This document shows, in pieces, positions 1 through 8,430 of a DNA stretch of 21,385 nt (the first letter of the stretch is position 1; each line of letters begins with the position of its first letter). The position numbers were made by a program, and so were the translations under genes. This DNA is from an uncultured Prevotellaceae bacterium (lineage in GTDB: Bacteria > Bacteroidota > Bacteroidia > Bacteroidales > Bacteroidaceae): assembly GCA_902775075.1 (NCBI GenBank), contig CACYKX010000027.1, forward strand, positions 1 through 21,385. The letters run 5' to 3'. The notes below the pieces were generated by a model. The model did no database searches. It saw nothing but the letters and a program-made list of their open reading frames with translations, and was not told the DNA's origin.

Positions 1-29
1 ATCGGTTTTGTTTTTAGGTTAAACAGCCC

Positions 30-57
30 TCAGACATCAGCCTTCAGACATCAGACT
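30..57. repeat. two-copy 14-bp tandem repeat
   Basis: Two adjacent 14-bp units (30-43 and 44-57) share the 11-bp core TCAGACATCAG and match at 12 of 14 positions. The repeat overlaps the last codons of the small minus-strand ORF ending at 44, so it may form that ORF's tail or be an intergenic repeat that captured a stop codon. I see no hairpin terminator between here and the window edge. Confidence 0.6.
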
Positions 58-235
58 TCTTCCATCGGAGCGAGACACTCACCCGTCCCCTCTGTACTCT
101 TTTTATTGCACTCTCATAAAGATACTGGAGGTTCTCCTGCCTATATACAAACTTATATTTCTTTATATTTTCCATCAAAATGTAATTATTATAAAGTGAC
201 ACTAATCTTTCATATTTCCTTTCCACTTCTGACAT
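44..235 (-). CDS. small hypothetical protein (63 aa)
   Basis: This is a short basic reading frame at the end of the long minus-strand gene run. It overlaps the stop of the upstream UDG-like gene by 26 bp, the coupling seen elsewhere in this operon. The sequence is rich in Lys, Arg, Tyr and Glu (it begins MSEVERKYERL), with no cysteine, signal peptide or recognisable domain, and looks helical. Its last codons run into a two-copy 14-bp repeat, so the natural C-terminus may lie elsewhere or the ORF may be fortuitous. An internal Met22 (MENIKKY) is an alternative start. I do not recognise the family; position and codon use are the only arguments that it is real. Confidence 0.4.
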   Translation of the reverse strand: MSEVERKYERLVSLYNNYILMENIKKYKFVYRQENLQYLYESAIKRVQRGRVSVSLRWKKSDV

Positions 236-1283
236 TCTCGAACCATTTCATAAAGTCTTTGATGTCATAAAGACCTAGCCAATGACAATAGCGATTGAAG
301 AAAATGCCGACTAAAGTCCTAGGGATTCCAAAACTGTCAATCCAATCTTCACTGATTCCATGATGAATCATGTCTTGTACTTCCCATTGGAACTCTTGGT
401 TATTAGTCTTGATATATCCATAGACCCAATGTCTTTCGTAAAATCCCCAATGACTATTTTCGCAACTTTCATCTGTACCATCATAATATAGACAGAATTT
501 TAGCAACGGGGGCTCCAAATACTGTTGAACCTTCAAGGCAATCTTATCTAATAAAGCATCTGAGCATAATGTAATAGGTCTTGTATGAATTAACAACCTT
601 CCATTATGTTCATAAATGCGTAACCAATCGTTCCCTTCTTGCTCAATTCCTTGATATTTCTGGTCAAAAACTTGTTCAATATCAATGTGATAATCTTTGG
701 TAAACCTTCCGCAAGCAACAATAGTAACGGGAAATGATTGGAAATAGTGACTATTGAATAGACTATTGCATCTTTCTTTAACAGATAGTTCCACGTCTTT
801 TGAGTAATTATCAGTGAGGCATGGAATACTGCTTAACACTGTTAAGAATGTATGTTGGTGAAAGTCTATGTCAAATGCCGGTGAATTATAGTGGAATAGC
901 TTGTCAGATAGTTTCTGATACGAGCACCATGTAGAACTTGCGCCACCATTAATTACCTCGCCGGACTCTGTTCTTTCAGCCTTGATATTATGTTGCCCTT
1001 TGTATGGAAACATGGGGTTATACTTATCTTCTCCAATACTCCATTCTGGTATGTCTGAGACATCTGTTTGATTATCAATATTCTTTTTCCACTGATTAAC
1101 ATTATGCAAGTACTCCATCTCATAGCAGCCTTTCCCCCTTGTTGATGATCTATCTATATTACAATCTCTGCCAACAAGCAAAATACAAGCATTAGGATTC
1201 CCTTGACCAATGAACTTTAGATTATCACTGGTCATGGAACTCGCCATGTTAACTAAAGAAACAAATTCACTAGGATACTTCAT
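210..1283 (-). CDS. uracil-DNA-glycosylase-superfamily-like protein with extra C-terminal domain
   Basis: This 357-aa protein has two apparent parts. Residues 1-255 carry an order of motifs like the UDG superfamily: FIGQGNPNACILLVGRD (24-40), where UDG-like proteins have the first core strand and uracil-binding loop; NPMFPYKGQ (89-97); the strand VTIVACGRF (186-194); and LLIHTRP (230-236), where a strand plus His/Ser loop is expected. Residues 260-357 form a Trp/Tyr-rich segment (SHWGFYERHWVYGY) that I cannot assign. UDG-fold proteins bind DNA and excise or recognise altered bases, but the canonical catalytic residues cannot be placed with certainty, so the fold is inferred and glycosylase activity is not claimed. 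It lies 36 bp after a small unknown gene, downstream of the SprT-like protease, with no clear promoter of its own, and is probably a late gene of the DUF2130-Z1 operon. Confidence 0.55.
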   Translation of the reverse strand: MKYPSEFVSLVNMASSMTSDNLKFIGQGNPNACILLVGRDCNIDRSSTRGKGCYEMEYLHNVNQWKKNIDNQTDVSDIPEWSIGEDKYNPMFPYKGQHNIKAERTESGEVINGGASSTWCSYQKLSDKLFHYNSPAFDIDFHQHTFLTVLSSIPCLTDNYSKDVELSVKERCNSLFNSHYFQSFPVTIVACGRFTKDYHIDIEQVFDQKYQGIEQEGNDWLRIYEHNGRLLIHTRPITLCSDALLDKIALKVQQYLEPPLLKFCLYYDGTDESCENSHWGFYERHWVYGYIKTNNQEFQWEVQDMIHHGISEDWIDSFGIPRTLVGIFFNRYCHWLGLYDIKDFMKWFENVRSGKEI

Positions 1284-1319
1284 TTGTTACTATATAATAA
1301 TTAACTATTATGCAAGAAC

Positions 1320-1655
1320 TTAATAATCAAAGATAAAATCGTCGCTGCCATAAGGACACCACTTCCCATATAACAAAACTATGTAAAGAGCCACACACAA
1401 TTGGCGATCATTGTTCCTTTTTAATAATTTAGCAGATTCGTTAGGATAGTCTTTTTTAAGTTTTTTCTTCCATTTCTTTACATCTTTCATGTAATCTGTA
1501 AAGAGACGTTCATTATCATCGATACTTGCGAACATTCTTTCACCCCACCAATAACGAGCACGGACGTCATCAGCAGGAAAGGGAGAGTCATTTTCCGCTT
1601 CTCCTTTGTAATACTTGAACTCCTTTAATACTGGGGGAAGATATTCGTTGTTCAT
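1320..1655 (-). CDS. hypothetical protein (111 aa)
   Basis: This short acidic/aromatic protein begins at the base next to the stop of the SprT-like gene, so it is almost certainly cotranscribed and translationally coupled with it. It opens MNNEYLPPVLKEFKYYKGE, has a Trp-rich stretch ARYWWGERMF at about 33-42, a lysine-rich helix VKKWKKKLKK in the middle, and a hydrophobic helix LCVALYIVLLYGKW near the end. That helix is short and amphipathic and does not by itself make this a membrane protein. I do not recognise a domain. Tight linkage to the protease suggests a partner or accessory of SprT or Z1, but that is inference from position only. Confidence 0.65.
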   Translation of the reverse strand: MNNEYLPPVLKEFKYYKGEAENDSPFPADDVRARYWWGERMFASIDDNERLFTDYMKDVKKWKKKLKKDYPNESAKLLKRNNDRQLCVALYIVLLYGKWCPYGSDDFIFDY

Positions 1656-2342
1656 TTATCTATTGCGTATTATACTATCTCCATCGCACTCTAAGATTTC
1701 TGCTCCTGCTATCTGCTGTTTTATTTCCTCTGGCTCCAAGAAGTGTACTTTAAGAGAGTTTGAGTTGGGGAAACGATTGAAAAAAGTGTTATTACTCATA
1801 TAGAGTTGAACTGCCAATACTTCCTTGTTCTTCAATACACTATTATAATATTTCAAGATACTAGGTATAACTCGTGGAAGTACTTTAATTCCAGTACGGC
1901 CATCATGGAAAGCGACGACTGCCACCACATGATAGTGAGTTTTCTTATCTACTAGAGCCTCCTTTTGTTCGTCAGTACTCTTATGAGAAACTGTTATGTG
2001 TCTGTGGTATTTACTATTGATTTCATTCATCATGTGAATGAATATCGGACCGTGGGCTGTTGCATCTTCCAGTTGGTTAAATCCAATGAAATAATGAATC
2101 ATTTCGTGAATGATAACATCCTCTATTTCATTCTCTGGCAGGTCAAGACGGGTATTAATTCTTAGTTTGAAGTCATAATATTCCGTTTTCCCATTCTCTC
2201 CCTTGCGACGTTTAAAGACACATAAGCCAAGAAAAGTCTTGGCATCACTCAATTCTACAGGAAGCTTGGGGAGTTTTCCAGCAAAGATTTGTTGGTTAAA
2301 CTCCTCAAACTTCTTTTCGATATATGGAACTGTTGCTATCAT
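1656..2342 (-). CDS. SprT-like zinc metalloprotease
   Basis: This 228-aa protein has the zinc-protease signature HEMIH at residues 79-83 and a third likely zinc ligand in the following AHGPIF segment (His97), the arrangement of SprT/Spartan proteins. The N-terminal lead (FEEFNQQIFAGKLPKLPVEL, about 13-31) is the usual SprT helix and substrate-groove entry. Cellular SprT/SPRTN proteases cleave proteins trapped on DNA. Here the C-terminal half (about 120-228) lacks CxxC pairs, so the zinc-ribbon of some family members is absent. The start codon overlaps the stop of the upstream Z1 gene in ATGA (4 bp). Between a helicase-like Z1 protein and a UDG-like protein, a role in processing protein-DNA complexes is plausible but inferred. 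Confidence 0.88.
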   Translation of the reverse strand: MIATVPYIEKKFEEFNQQIFAGKLPKLPVELSDAKTFLGLCVFKRRKGENGKTEYYDFKLRINTRLDLPENEIEDVIIHEMIHYFIGFNQLEDATAHGPIFIHMMNEINSKYHRHITVSHKSTDEQKEALVDKKTHYHVVAVVAFHDGRTGIKVLPRVIPSILKYYNSVLKNKEVLAVQLYMSNNTFFNRFPNSNSLKVHFLEPEEIKQQIAGAEILECDGDSIIRNR

Positions 2343-5300
2343 TCTTCAATTTCTTCTTCAAACACATTATCCCAATCTATCGTATATCGCCTAGACTTTA
2401 AGACTTTTTTAATGGCATATATTATCGTCCATTGCGTAATAGTCTTATCTTCAAATTCGGTCTCACCCATTCCTTTGTCTAAGATGGTATCCCTACCATG
2501 CAGCAAAACATTGCTTGACTCTCGGTCAAGTAAGTCTCCGTTTTCATCCAATTGACCTTCTGGAATTACCTCCCATGTTGACATATCTGCGAGTTCTAAC
2601 AACATCATATCTGCCTGAGAAGTACGGCCATTACGAAGCATCATATATTTGTATGGTCTCAAAACAAAGGGGAATTGGCCATTGTTATATGAATATAATC
2701 CGTGGTCATTTGCTTCGTCAAAGGGCACATTAGCATTCTTTACCCAATTACCACGGTCATCTCTTTGTAAATAACGAGAGGCTGTGGTTTCTTTGATACT
2801 ACGTGTCTCTAGCTCATAATTGTCCTCATCATATTCTGTGCCTTCTGGACCAAAATGTTCTTCAAGATCGCCTTTATAAGTAAGGAATAGCACATCTTTA
2901 GGATCAATTCCATCTAATAAAGCCGTATTGTCAACAACAGACCTTAATCCTTTGTTCCTTTGGTCAAGAGCAAACATAACAGTATCAATATTCTGTTGAG
3001 TTAATAATACAGGCCAGTAGAATGGAGCATTATTCCATCCAACGTTTTCCCCAGTAGCAGGGTCAATGGCTTTTGCACCATTCTCTCTAATAAACATTAT
3101 CACAGGGGCATCAATAGCAATTTCTCGAGCAGGCTTCAAGTCTGTACGACCATCATCCGGTGCATCGGTATAACCACCATTCTCTCTTATACGTTTCAAA
3201 TCACGATCCTTGCGTTGCAGTGCAAAAATCTTACCTCCAGACTTTTCTGTGCAATACTCCAAAGCACACAGGAGTTCTTTAATGTCATTCTTCCTGTCTG
3301 TATTGAAGAATTTGTTATCATAAACGTATGTGGTTTCTATCAAATGTAACAAATCAACAACTGTATTCTTGTCTATTTCAAAGAATTCATCTGGATTATA
3401 TTTGGGAAGTCCCTCGATGATACGATCAATCTTTTCAACCGTTTTCAGTATTTCTTTCTTTGTGCCAGTCCAGAATCCAATAGGAAGCATTCGAATCTGT
3501 TGCTTAAGCGTAATGGTATTGGAAGCCTTAATCTTCTGAGAGGAACATGGCTTAATGTTCTTATCATATCCTATAAATACCGCATTTGTGTCATTTTGGT
3601 CTTTACCTTCAAGGAACCATTCTCGAAGCTGATTGTCGAGTTCATTCATACGGACAAGAATCTTATAAATCTGATCTGTAGTATGCAATCTAGTGACAGC
3701 CATATCTTCTTTGGACCGTGCTCCATACATACGCGCATGTTGTAAAACGGTGTCTTGTTGGAAGCTCTTAGGATTACGACCATAGAAGAAACAAAGCATG
3801 TTCTTGATTGTTATACCACGATCAAGAATGTTACCACCAATGAAAATCGTTGCAGCATGATACATATCTAATTCTCCCGTATCTTCATTTAATAGCTTAA
3901 CAACCTCTTCATCAGAATTTACAACCTGTACGTGATAATTGATTTTCTTAGGATTAAAGATATTGCGTATTTCATCCAATACATCGTCTTTGCTTGGAAC
4001 TTCAACATCTATAAGTCCTTCTTCTCTACCTTTGCGATTTGATTCTTCAAAATCCTTATAGATTACATCAATGGCATACCATATACGCTGATCGGTTTGG
4101 TCTTCATCTACAATAGCCCGCTTAATGTCTTCTATTAACCTCTCAATTATTCTTCTTTGCCAATCATGGTTTTTCTTATCTATTTCTACGTGAATCAATG
4201 CGCTTGACATGTAGTCTTTATTCTTTGTCTCACGTACTTGAATACGTCTGATAGCAGTTGCCATGAAATAAGAAACTAGAGAATAAGTCAAGCCATAAAT
4301 ATTTCCAGAAGCAACAGCATTATTCAGATACCTTTTGTCTTCGTGTCCCAAAACATCTATACATTTCTGGTCAATTTGATGGTACAAATGACTATACATA
4401 GAATCGGGATTTTTGGACTCAATATAGTATTGCTGACCGCCAATGTACTTGCTGTGCTCAGGAACAAGCGTCGTGAATCGTGGTTTGAATGGCTTGATAA
4501 TATTACCATTAAGATTAAGTTCACCTTGTGGCTGGAGATACAAACAATATGGTGTCGCAGTTACTTGTAGATAACGGCAAAATTCTGGAATTTTCCTAAA
4601 GTCATCTATTTGCTGGCTAATTTTAGCCATTTCAGTCTCTGCATTTTGTGCTATAGGATTCCCATCCTCATCCTTTAATGCCTCTAATTTCACTGCACGA
4701 TAGTTTCTGCTAGCGAAATCAGCCTCGTCATCAACTATTAGCACCTTTTTCTTCTTTAATGCAGGACAGTATTGAGAAAACATGCTAATTAGATGGTCCA
4801 AATTGGTAGATTGCTTTTTACAAACAATAACCGTCTTGTATCCTTCTATTCTTGCTGGTTTCATAGTTTTCCATACATCCATGATGTCATAGATGTTGAT
4901 GGTGCATTTTTGGTCAAGATCATCCGACTTCTTAAAGAAACGATAGTCTTTTTTCATTCGTTTCAAGGTTTGTTCAGCCAATGGCTTAGTTCCTTTAGTA
5001 AATACCACTGTGACATCAATACCCTTATCGAAAGCTAGTCCTATAATATCCTCAAAGGTGTCAGTCTTTCCACATTGAATTTTACCAAGAAGCAATCCTG
5101 GCTCTTCGGCATGAGGTCCTTCCTCTAATAACTGGTTTACTGTATCTTCAATGCACTTCTTTTTAATCTCTGGCATTTCGCCATAAGGATAGTTTTCAAC
5201 CAAGGTGTCATATATCGGAGTTTCGCTGTCTTGTACAACAGGACTTCCATTTCCTGTATTCATAAGTTTTGCCCGTTGTGACAAAATCCATTGTGGTATA

Positions 5301-5374
5301 GGCATACCGACTGTTTCAAGAGTCTTGATTGCGGCTTCACATTCAGCCAACGTTTGATACTGTACTTCTGCCAT
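2339..5374 (-). CDS. Z1 domain-containing helicase-like ATPase
   Basis: This 1011-aa protein has superfamily-2-like motor motifs followed by a Z1 domain (PF10593). Visible motifs are a Walker A loop GKIQCGKT (97-104), a Walker B/DEAD-like box VDDEAD (214-219) and motif-III-like TATP (272-275). The Z1 hallmark follows: GGNILDRG (513-520) then DTVLQHARMYGAR (541-553), which stands where helicase motifs V and VI (arginine finger) lie. The remaining ~350 residues are unassigned. Z1 proteins are known from restriction-like and defence gene neighbourhoods, often with a GHKL ATPase and a PD-(D/E)XK protein. Here the PD-(D/E)XK gene lies 23 bp upstream and SprT overlaps the 3' end. Length is normal for the family and all motor motifs look intact. 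ATP-driven DNA translocation or remodelling is inferred from family; no nuclease motif was seen. Confidence 0.92.
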   Translation of the reverse strand: MAEVQYQTLAECEAAIKTLETVGMPIPQWILSQRAKLMNTGNGSPVVQDSETPIYDTLVENYPYGEMPEIKKKCIEDTVNQLLEEGPHAEEPGLLLGKIQCGKTDTFEDIIGLAFDKGIDVTVVFTKGTKPLAEQTLKRMKKDYRFFKKSDDLDQKCTINIYDIMDVWKTMKPARIEGYKTVIVCKKQSTNLDHLISMFSQYCPALKKKKVLIVDDEADFASRNYRAVKLEALKDEDGNPIAQNAETEMAKISQQIDDFRKIPEFCRYLQVTATPYCLYLQPQGELNLNGNIIKPFKPRFTTLVPEHSKYIGGQQYYIESKNPDSMYSHLYHQIDQKCIDVLGHEDKRYLNNAVASGNIYGLTYSLVSYFMATAIRRIQVRETKNKDYMSSALIHVEIDKKNHDWQRRIIERLIEDIKRAIVDEDQTDQRIWYAIDVIYKDFEESNRKGREEGLIDVEVPSKDDVLDEIRNIFNPKKINYHVQVVNSDEEVVKLLNEDTGELDMYHAATIFIGGNILDRGITIKNMLCFFYGRNPKSFQQDTVLQHARMYGARSKEDMAVTRLHTTDQIYKILVRMNELDNQLREWFLEGKDQNDTNAVFIGYDKNIKPCSSQKIKASNTITLKQQIRMLPIGFWTGTKKEILKTVEKIDRIIEGLPKYNPDEFFEIDKNTVVDLLHLIETTYVYDNKFFNTDRKNDIKELLCALEYCTEKSGGKIFALQRKDRDLKRIRENGGYTDAPDDGRTDLKPAREIAIDAPVIMFIRENGAKAIDPATGENVGWNNAPFYWPVLLTQQNIDTVMFALDQRNKGLRSVVDNTALLDGIDPKDVLFLTYKGDLEEHFGPEGTEYDEDNYELETRSIKETTASRYLQRDDRGNWVKNANVPFDEANDHGLYSYNNGQFPFVLRPYKYMMLRNGRTSQADMMLLELADMSTWEVIPEGQLDENGDLLDRESSNVLLHGRDTILDKGMGETEFEDKTITQWTIIYAIKKVLKSRRYTIDWDNVFEEEIEE

Positions 5375-5397
5375 AATAGTATATTTTGATTAAGTTC

Positions 5398-6399
5398 TTA
5401 GATTTCTTCATATAATTTGTTCTCTGCAAAAGAATACCATCTGAACCAGATAGGCAACCCATATGTCTTACGTATGAACTGCATATAGGATTTGTCTTTA
5501 TCGTCTGGCTTTTCTGGACCTATGATAAAGAGCTTCTTCGCTCGCTTGGTTGATGGATAATGGGCATATTCAAGAATCTGCCCTAATGCCTCACGAATAC
5601 TTCGCTTAGCCGAATAAGTTTTTACCTCAAAATAATGCCATTCCTCAGAATCTTTCAGCAGACCTTTGATGTCAACCTTTTGCTTTATTGTACCATCTGT
5701 TCCTTTTTCCACATAAAGGTGAACATATTGGTCCTTCAATAATTCGACAATTGCATTCTGAATCTTCTTATGAAGGGGATCAATAAGAATCTCGCCAGCC
5801 TTAGTTGTACGAGTTATGAGACTTGTGTCCAAAGTCTCAATATTACCTTCATCGTCAATTTCGTACTCGAAATCGCCGACCTTTTCCATCAAATTATAGC
5901 GATGACCTATCGAGTCTGGTCTGAGAATAGGCTGGTTGGAGTAATTGATTTCGGCATCTTCAAACCTGAATTTGACATTGAACATCATTGAAGGCTTCAA
6001 GTCTTTTATTATTCCACCCACATATTTGATGTCCTGCTTCATTTCCTCAATCCAGCCATTAGCCTTATAATACTCGTATGCCTTTTTACTTTCCTCAATC
6101 GAGACGCCGATGGCATTTCGCAGACAACCGATATAAACTTTCTGCTTACGGGGTGAGATTGCAAACAAATGAATGTCATATACCATACCGGCATGTTTCT
6201 GGCTCTTAACATTCATCGGTTGTAAAAAGCCATAGTGATAGCCATCTGGCAAAATCTTTGAGTCATCAAGTAGCCACTCTTCATGGCCGAAACCCACGAT
6301 TTTCTCATAGGAACTATCTGAAAGTGATTTTCCCTCACTTCCAGATGGCCTTTTCCAGTCGTGCGTATTCCAGCACAGTCTTGCAATCTTTTCTATCAT
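5398..6399 (-). CDS. PD-(D/E)XK-family nuclease with N-terminal HEEWL module
   Basis: The C-terminal third of this 333-aa protein is a PD-(D/E)XK fold: an Asp in KVDIKG (D243), then YFEVK (E258-x-K260), then QILEY (Q274...Y278), the QxxxY element of RecB-like and Cas4-like nucleases. The N-terminal half is a separate module with W10, W15, GFGHEEWLL (36-44) and GYHYGFLQP (53-61), then a beta-rich stretch with KVYIGCLRNAIGVS (87-100). It resembles a small reader or specificity domain, possibly PUA/ASCH-like, but I cannot name it. The start overlaps the stop of the preceding 183-aa gene by 4 bp, and Z1 follows 23 bp after the stop, so the three probably act together. It could recognise a modified base or DNA end and cleave while Z1 supplies the motor; this is inference. 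Confidence 0.8.
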   Translation of the reverse strand: MIEKIARLCWNTHDWKRPSGSEGKSLSDSSYEKIVGFGHEEWLLDDSKILPDGYHYGFLQPMNVKSQKHAGMVYDIHLFAISPRKQKVYIGCLRNAIGVSIEESKKAYEYYKANGWIEEMKQDIKYVGGIIKDLKPSMMFNVKFRFEDAEINYSNQPILRPDSIGHRYNLMEKVGDFEYEIDDEGNIETLDTSLITRTTKAGEILIDPLHKKIQNAIVELLKDQYVHLYVEKGTDGTIKQKVDIKGLLKDSEEWHYFEVKTYSAKRSIREALGQILEYAHYPSTKRAKKLFIIGPEKPDDKDKSYMQFIRKTYGLPIWFRWYSFAENKLYEEI

Positions 6400-6947
6400 A
6401 ACGCTTCTGGTATATCTTTGTCAATATTACAACTGCTTATGCCCTCTTTTGTCGGAGATGGTGATAGGCTGGAAATATATTTCTCCAGAGTTTCAGAGAC
6501 TTTAGGAACAGTCTTCATTATTTTCTGCAACTTGTTTTTATCGCCATTAATCTGCAACAATCGATCAGCCATTTTATTGAACGGTTCCAACTGTTCATTA
6601 GGCCCTGGGCCATCGAATCGAGCTCGTTTTCTACCGCATATCACAAGACACTCTTCACCATCTAAGACACACCAGAAATCTTCATGCTCTTGACACAACT
6701 TTGTCGCATCAACCATTAGTCCAAAAACCTTTTCGAGATTTTTAGCTTCTGTTTCAGAGATTGGCATGACATATTCGTTGTCATTTCCCTCTTCCATGAA
6801 ACTTTCAATCAAAGAAGACCCGGACAGACAATGCAATGAACCGTCTTTCTTACTGTAGTAAAGCAAGGACTCATTACCGAACATCGCACCTCTTGTGTAG
6901 TATGCAAAAGTATAGTGCGGTCTTAAATCAATCTTCACTTCCTTCAT
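6396..6947 (-). CDS. hypothetical protein (183 aa)
   Basis: This protein is cotranscribed between a DUF2130 protein and a PD-(D/E)XK nuclease, overlapping the first by 20 bp and the second by 4 bp. It starts [20 protein letters not shown] and contains a basic patch [14 protein letters not shown] (about 108-121), an acidic middle and a Ser/Pro-rich stretch [11 protein letters not shown] near the C-terminus that may be a flexible tail. No cysteine or histidine cluster, signal peptide or membrane segment is evident. I do not recognise the family. The overlap with the upstream gene fixes the start fairly well because no later Met preserves the conserved-looking N-terminus. Confidence 0.7.
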   Translation of the reverse strand: MKEVKIDLRPHYTFAYYTRGAMFGNESLLYYSKKDGSLHCLSGSSLIESFMEEGNDNEYVMPISETEAKNLEKVFGLMVDATKLCQEHEDFWCVLDGEECLVICGRKRARFDGPGPNEQLEPFNKMADRLLQINGDKNKLQKIMKTVPKVSETLEKYISSLSPSPTKEGISSCNIDKDIPEAL

Positions 6948-8364
6948 CTTGATTATTATTTAAAGTTGACAATAGTCTTGCCTCATCGAACTTCTCCTTC
7001 ATAGTCGGATTATTCTTTGTAAGCTTCTTGATAGACAAATCCTCAGCCTTCTTGTTGGCAAGTTCGAGGTTGCGCTCAGAACCAGTCAATGCTTCCCTGA
7101 TCTTCTGTAGATGGAGAATAGACTTGTCTATTTCATCTATGGCTGTCTTGAACTTCTCACTGGCCAGACGGTAGTTTCTACCGAACTTATCTTTGAAGTC
7201 CAGCAACTGTTCCTCGAAGTTGGTAACATCAATGCTCTGACGTTTTGCAATCGCAAGCTCCTGCTTGTACTCCAGGCTCTTCTTGGAAGCCTGAACCAGG
7301 AGAGAGATGAGAGGCATAAAGAACTGAGGACGGATTACGTACATCTTCGGGTATCGATATGAAACATCGACGATTCCCTCATTGTACAGGTCATTATCCA
7401 ATTCAAGCATAGACACCAGAACCGCATACTCGCATCCCTTTTCATTGCGGTCTTTGTCTAGTTTTGCGAAGAAATCCTCGTTCTTATGCTTAGTTGCCGT
7501 CTCGTCCATCTCGTTCTTCATCTCGAACATGATGGAGATATACTCAAAGCCATCCACACTGTCCTTGAAGATGAAGTCACCCTTACTGCCAGTACGGGCA
7601 TCATTGTCTTTCTCAAAGTAGGCATTGGGATACATTGAGGCACGAACTTTATTGAATTCGTTACTACAATGGGTTTCAAGAGACTCGCCTATCATCTTAG
7701 TTGACAGTCTGGTCTTGAAATCTTTATACTGGTTGATAATCTCCTGCTGGTTTCGCAGTTGACTCTCGTAGTTATCCTTAATATTCTTCTCACGGATAGC
7801 CGCTTCACTCTTTTCAGAGGCGACCTGATTACGTAACTCAGAAATCTGTTCGTCTTTCTTCTGCAAAGCATCTTTGGCGAGACTCTGCTCCTTCAGGACA
7901 GCGACCTCAACACGATTATCACCCTGAGAAACCTCAGACTTCAAACGTGTAATCTCTGCTTCCTTTTCGGCAAGCTGCTGGTTGAAGTCCAATTTCTGAG
8001 CTTGGACAGCAGAAGTAATCTGCTCTTTCAAGCGGGCAATTTCTGCATCCTTCTCGGCCAACTGTTGAGTAGTTTTCAGTTGCTCAGTCTGAACAGCACC
8101 TTTCACCTGTTCCGTCAGACGTGCTATCTCTTGTTCCTTCTTGCCTAGTTCTTGTTCTTTGGCATTCAGCTTGTCCTGATAAGTTTTTTCCGCTGCCAAC
8201 GTATCGGCCTCACGTTGTATTTGTGTTTGTTTTTCCAATTCACGCATACGACGATCAACCTCAGCCTGAAACTCCGAAGTACGAATCTGACTAACGATAG
8301 AAGCATAATCTGCTTCATCTACTGTAAAAACACTCTTGCATTGTGGACACTGAATCTGTTTCAT
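6928..8364 (-). CDS. DUF2130 domain-containing coiled-coil protein
   Basis: This 478-aa protein matches the DUF2130 (PF09903) plan: a single CPQC knuckle at residues 6-9, a long charged coiled coil (about 35-215), then a globular domain with IGESLE (225-230), KGDFIF (261-266, D263) and FEMKNE (280-285, E281-x-K283). These spacings look like a PD-(D/E)XK-type core, so a DNA-related or nuclease function is possible; the biochemical role of the family is not established. A second helical segment covers about 360-478. The coiled coil contains two near-identical 29-residue units (79-107 and 108-136) plus a partial third. It is the first gene of the third operon, 28 bp below a TAACTTTGC promoter box and a shared operator-like site. 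Only one CxxC is present, so the N-terminal knuckle needs partners or dimerisation to bind zinc. Confidence 0.88.
   Translation of the reverse strand: MKQIQCPQCKSVFTVDEADYASIVSQIRTSEFQAEVDRRMRELEKQTQIQREADTLAAEKTYQDKLNAKEQELGKKEQEIARLTEQVKGAVQTEQLKTTQQLAEKDAEIARLKEQITSAVQAQKLDFNQQLAEKEAEITRLKSEVSQGDNRVEVAVLKEQSLAKDALQKKDEQISELRNQVASEKSEAAIREKNIKDNYESQLRNQQEIINQYKDFKTRLSTKMIGESLETHCSNEFNKVRASMYPNAYFEKDNDARTGSKGDFIFKDSVDGFEYISIMFEMKNEMDETATKHKNEDFFAKLDKDRNEKGCEYAVLVSMLELDNDLYNEGIVDVSYRYPKMYVIRPQFFMPLISLLVQASKKSLEYKQELAIAKRQSIDVTNFEEQLLDFKDKFGRNYRLASEKFKTAIDEIDKSILHLQKIREALTGSERNLELANKKAEDLSIKKLTKNNPTMKEKFDEARLLSTLNNNQDEGSED
7930..8130 (-). repeat. 87-bp in-frame repeat in the DUF2130 coiled coil
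   Basis: Two 87-bp units (8130-8044 and 8043-7957) encode 29-residue blocks that begin EIARL and end QLAEK followed by two residues. A 27-bp partial third unit (7956-7930) begins EITRL. The units are similar in protein and in DNA. The period of 29 residues, not a multiple of 7, would shift heptad phase between units unless compensated. Confidence 0.75.
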
Positions 8365-8392
8365 AATAATACATTTTTAAAGTTTCACGATG

Positions 8393-8400
8393 CAAAGTTA
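8393..8400 (-). promoter_or_regulatory. -7 promoter box TAACTTTG for the DUF2130-Z1 operon
   Basis: Read on the minus strand this is TAACTTTG followed by C, an exact fit to the Bacteroidetes TAnnTTTG box, 28 bp before the DUF2130 start codon. No clean TTTG is present at the -33 position; an operator-like palindrome occupies that place, suggesting activator-dependent or repressible transcription. Confidence 0.7.
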
Positions 8401-8409
8401 CTTTCTATT

Positions 8410-8428
8410 CGTCCATAGGATTTGAACA
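8410..8428. promoter_or_regulatory. operator-like site A (DUF2130 promoter)
   Basis: The plus strand reads CGTCCA, 7 bp, TGAACA. The arms are an imperfect inverted repeat (4 of 6 pairs). It begins 9 bp beyond the promoter box, the same geometry as sites B and C. The whole 41-bp block 8391-8431 matches 32 of 41 bases with 19034-19074 and 29 of 41 with 15605-15645 by manual ungapped count. Confidence 0.65.
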
Positions 8429-8430
8429 TA

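Noticed and set aside
1294..1311. AT-rich palindrome in the gap before the UDG-like gene as a terminator or promoter
   Set aside because: It has no GC stem or U-tract and no TAnnTTTG box; it is probably random AT-rich spacer within the operon.
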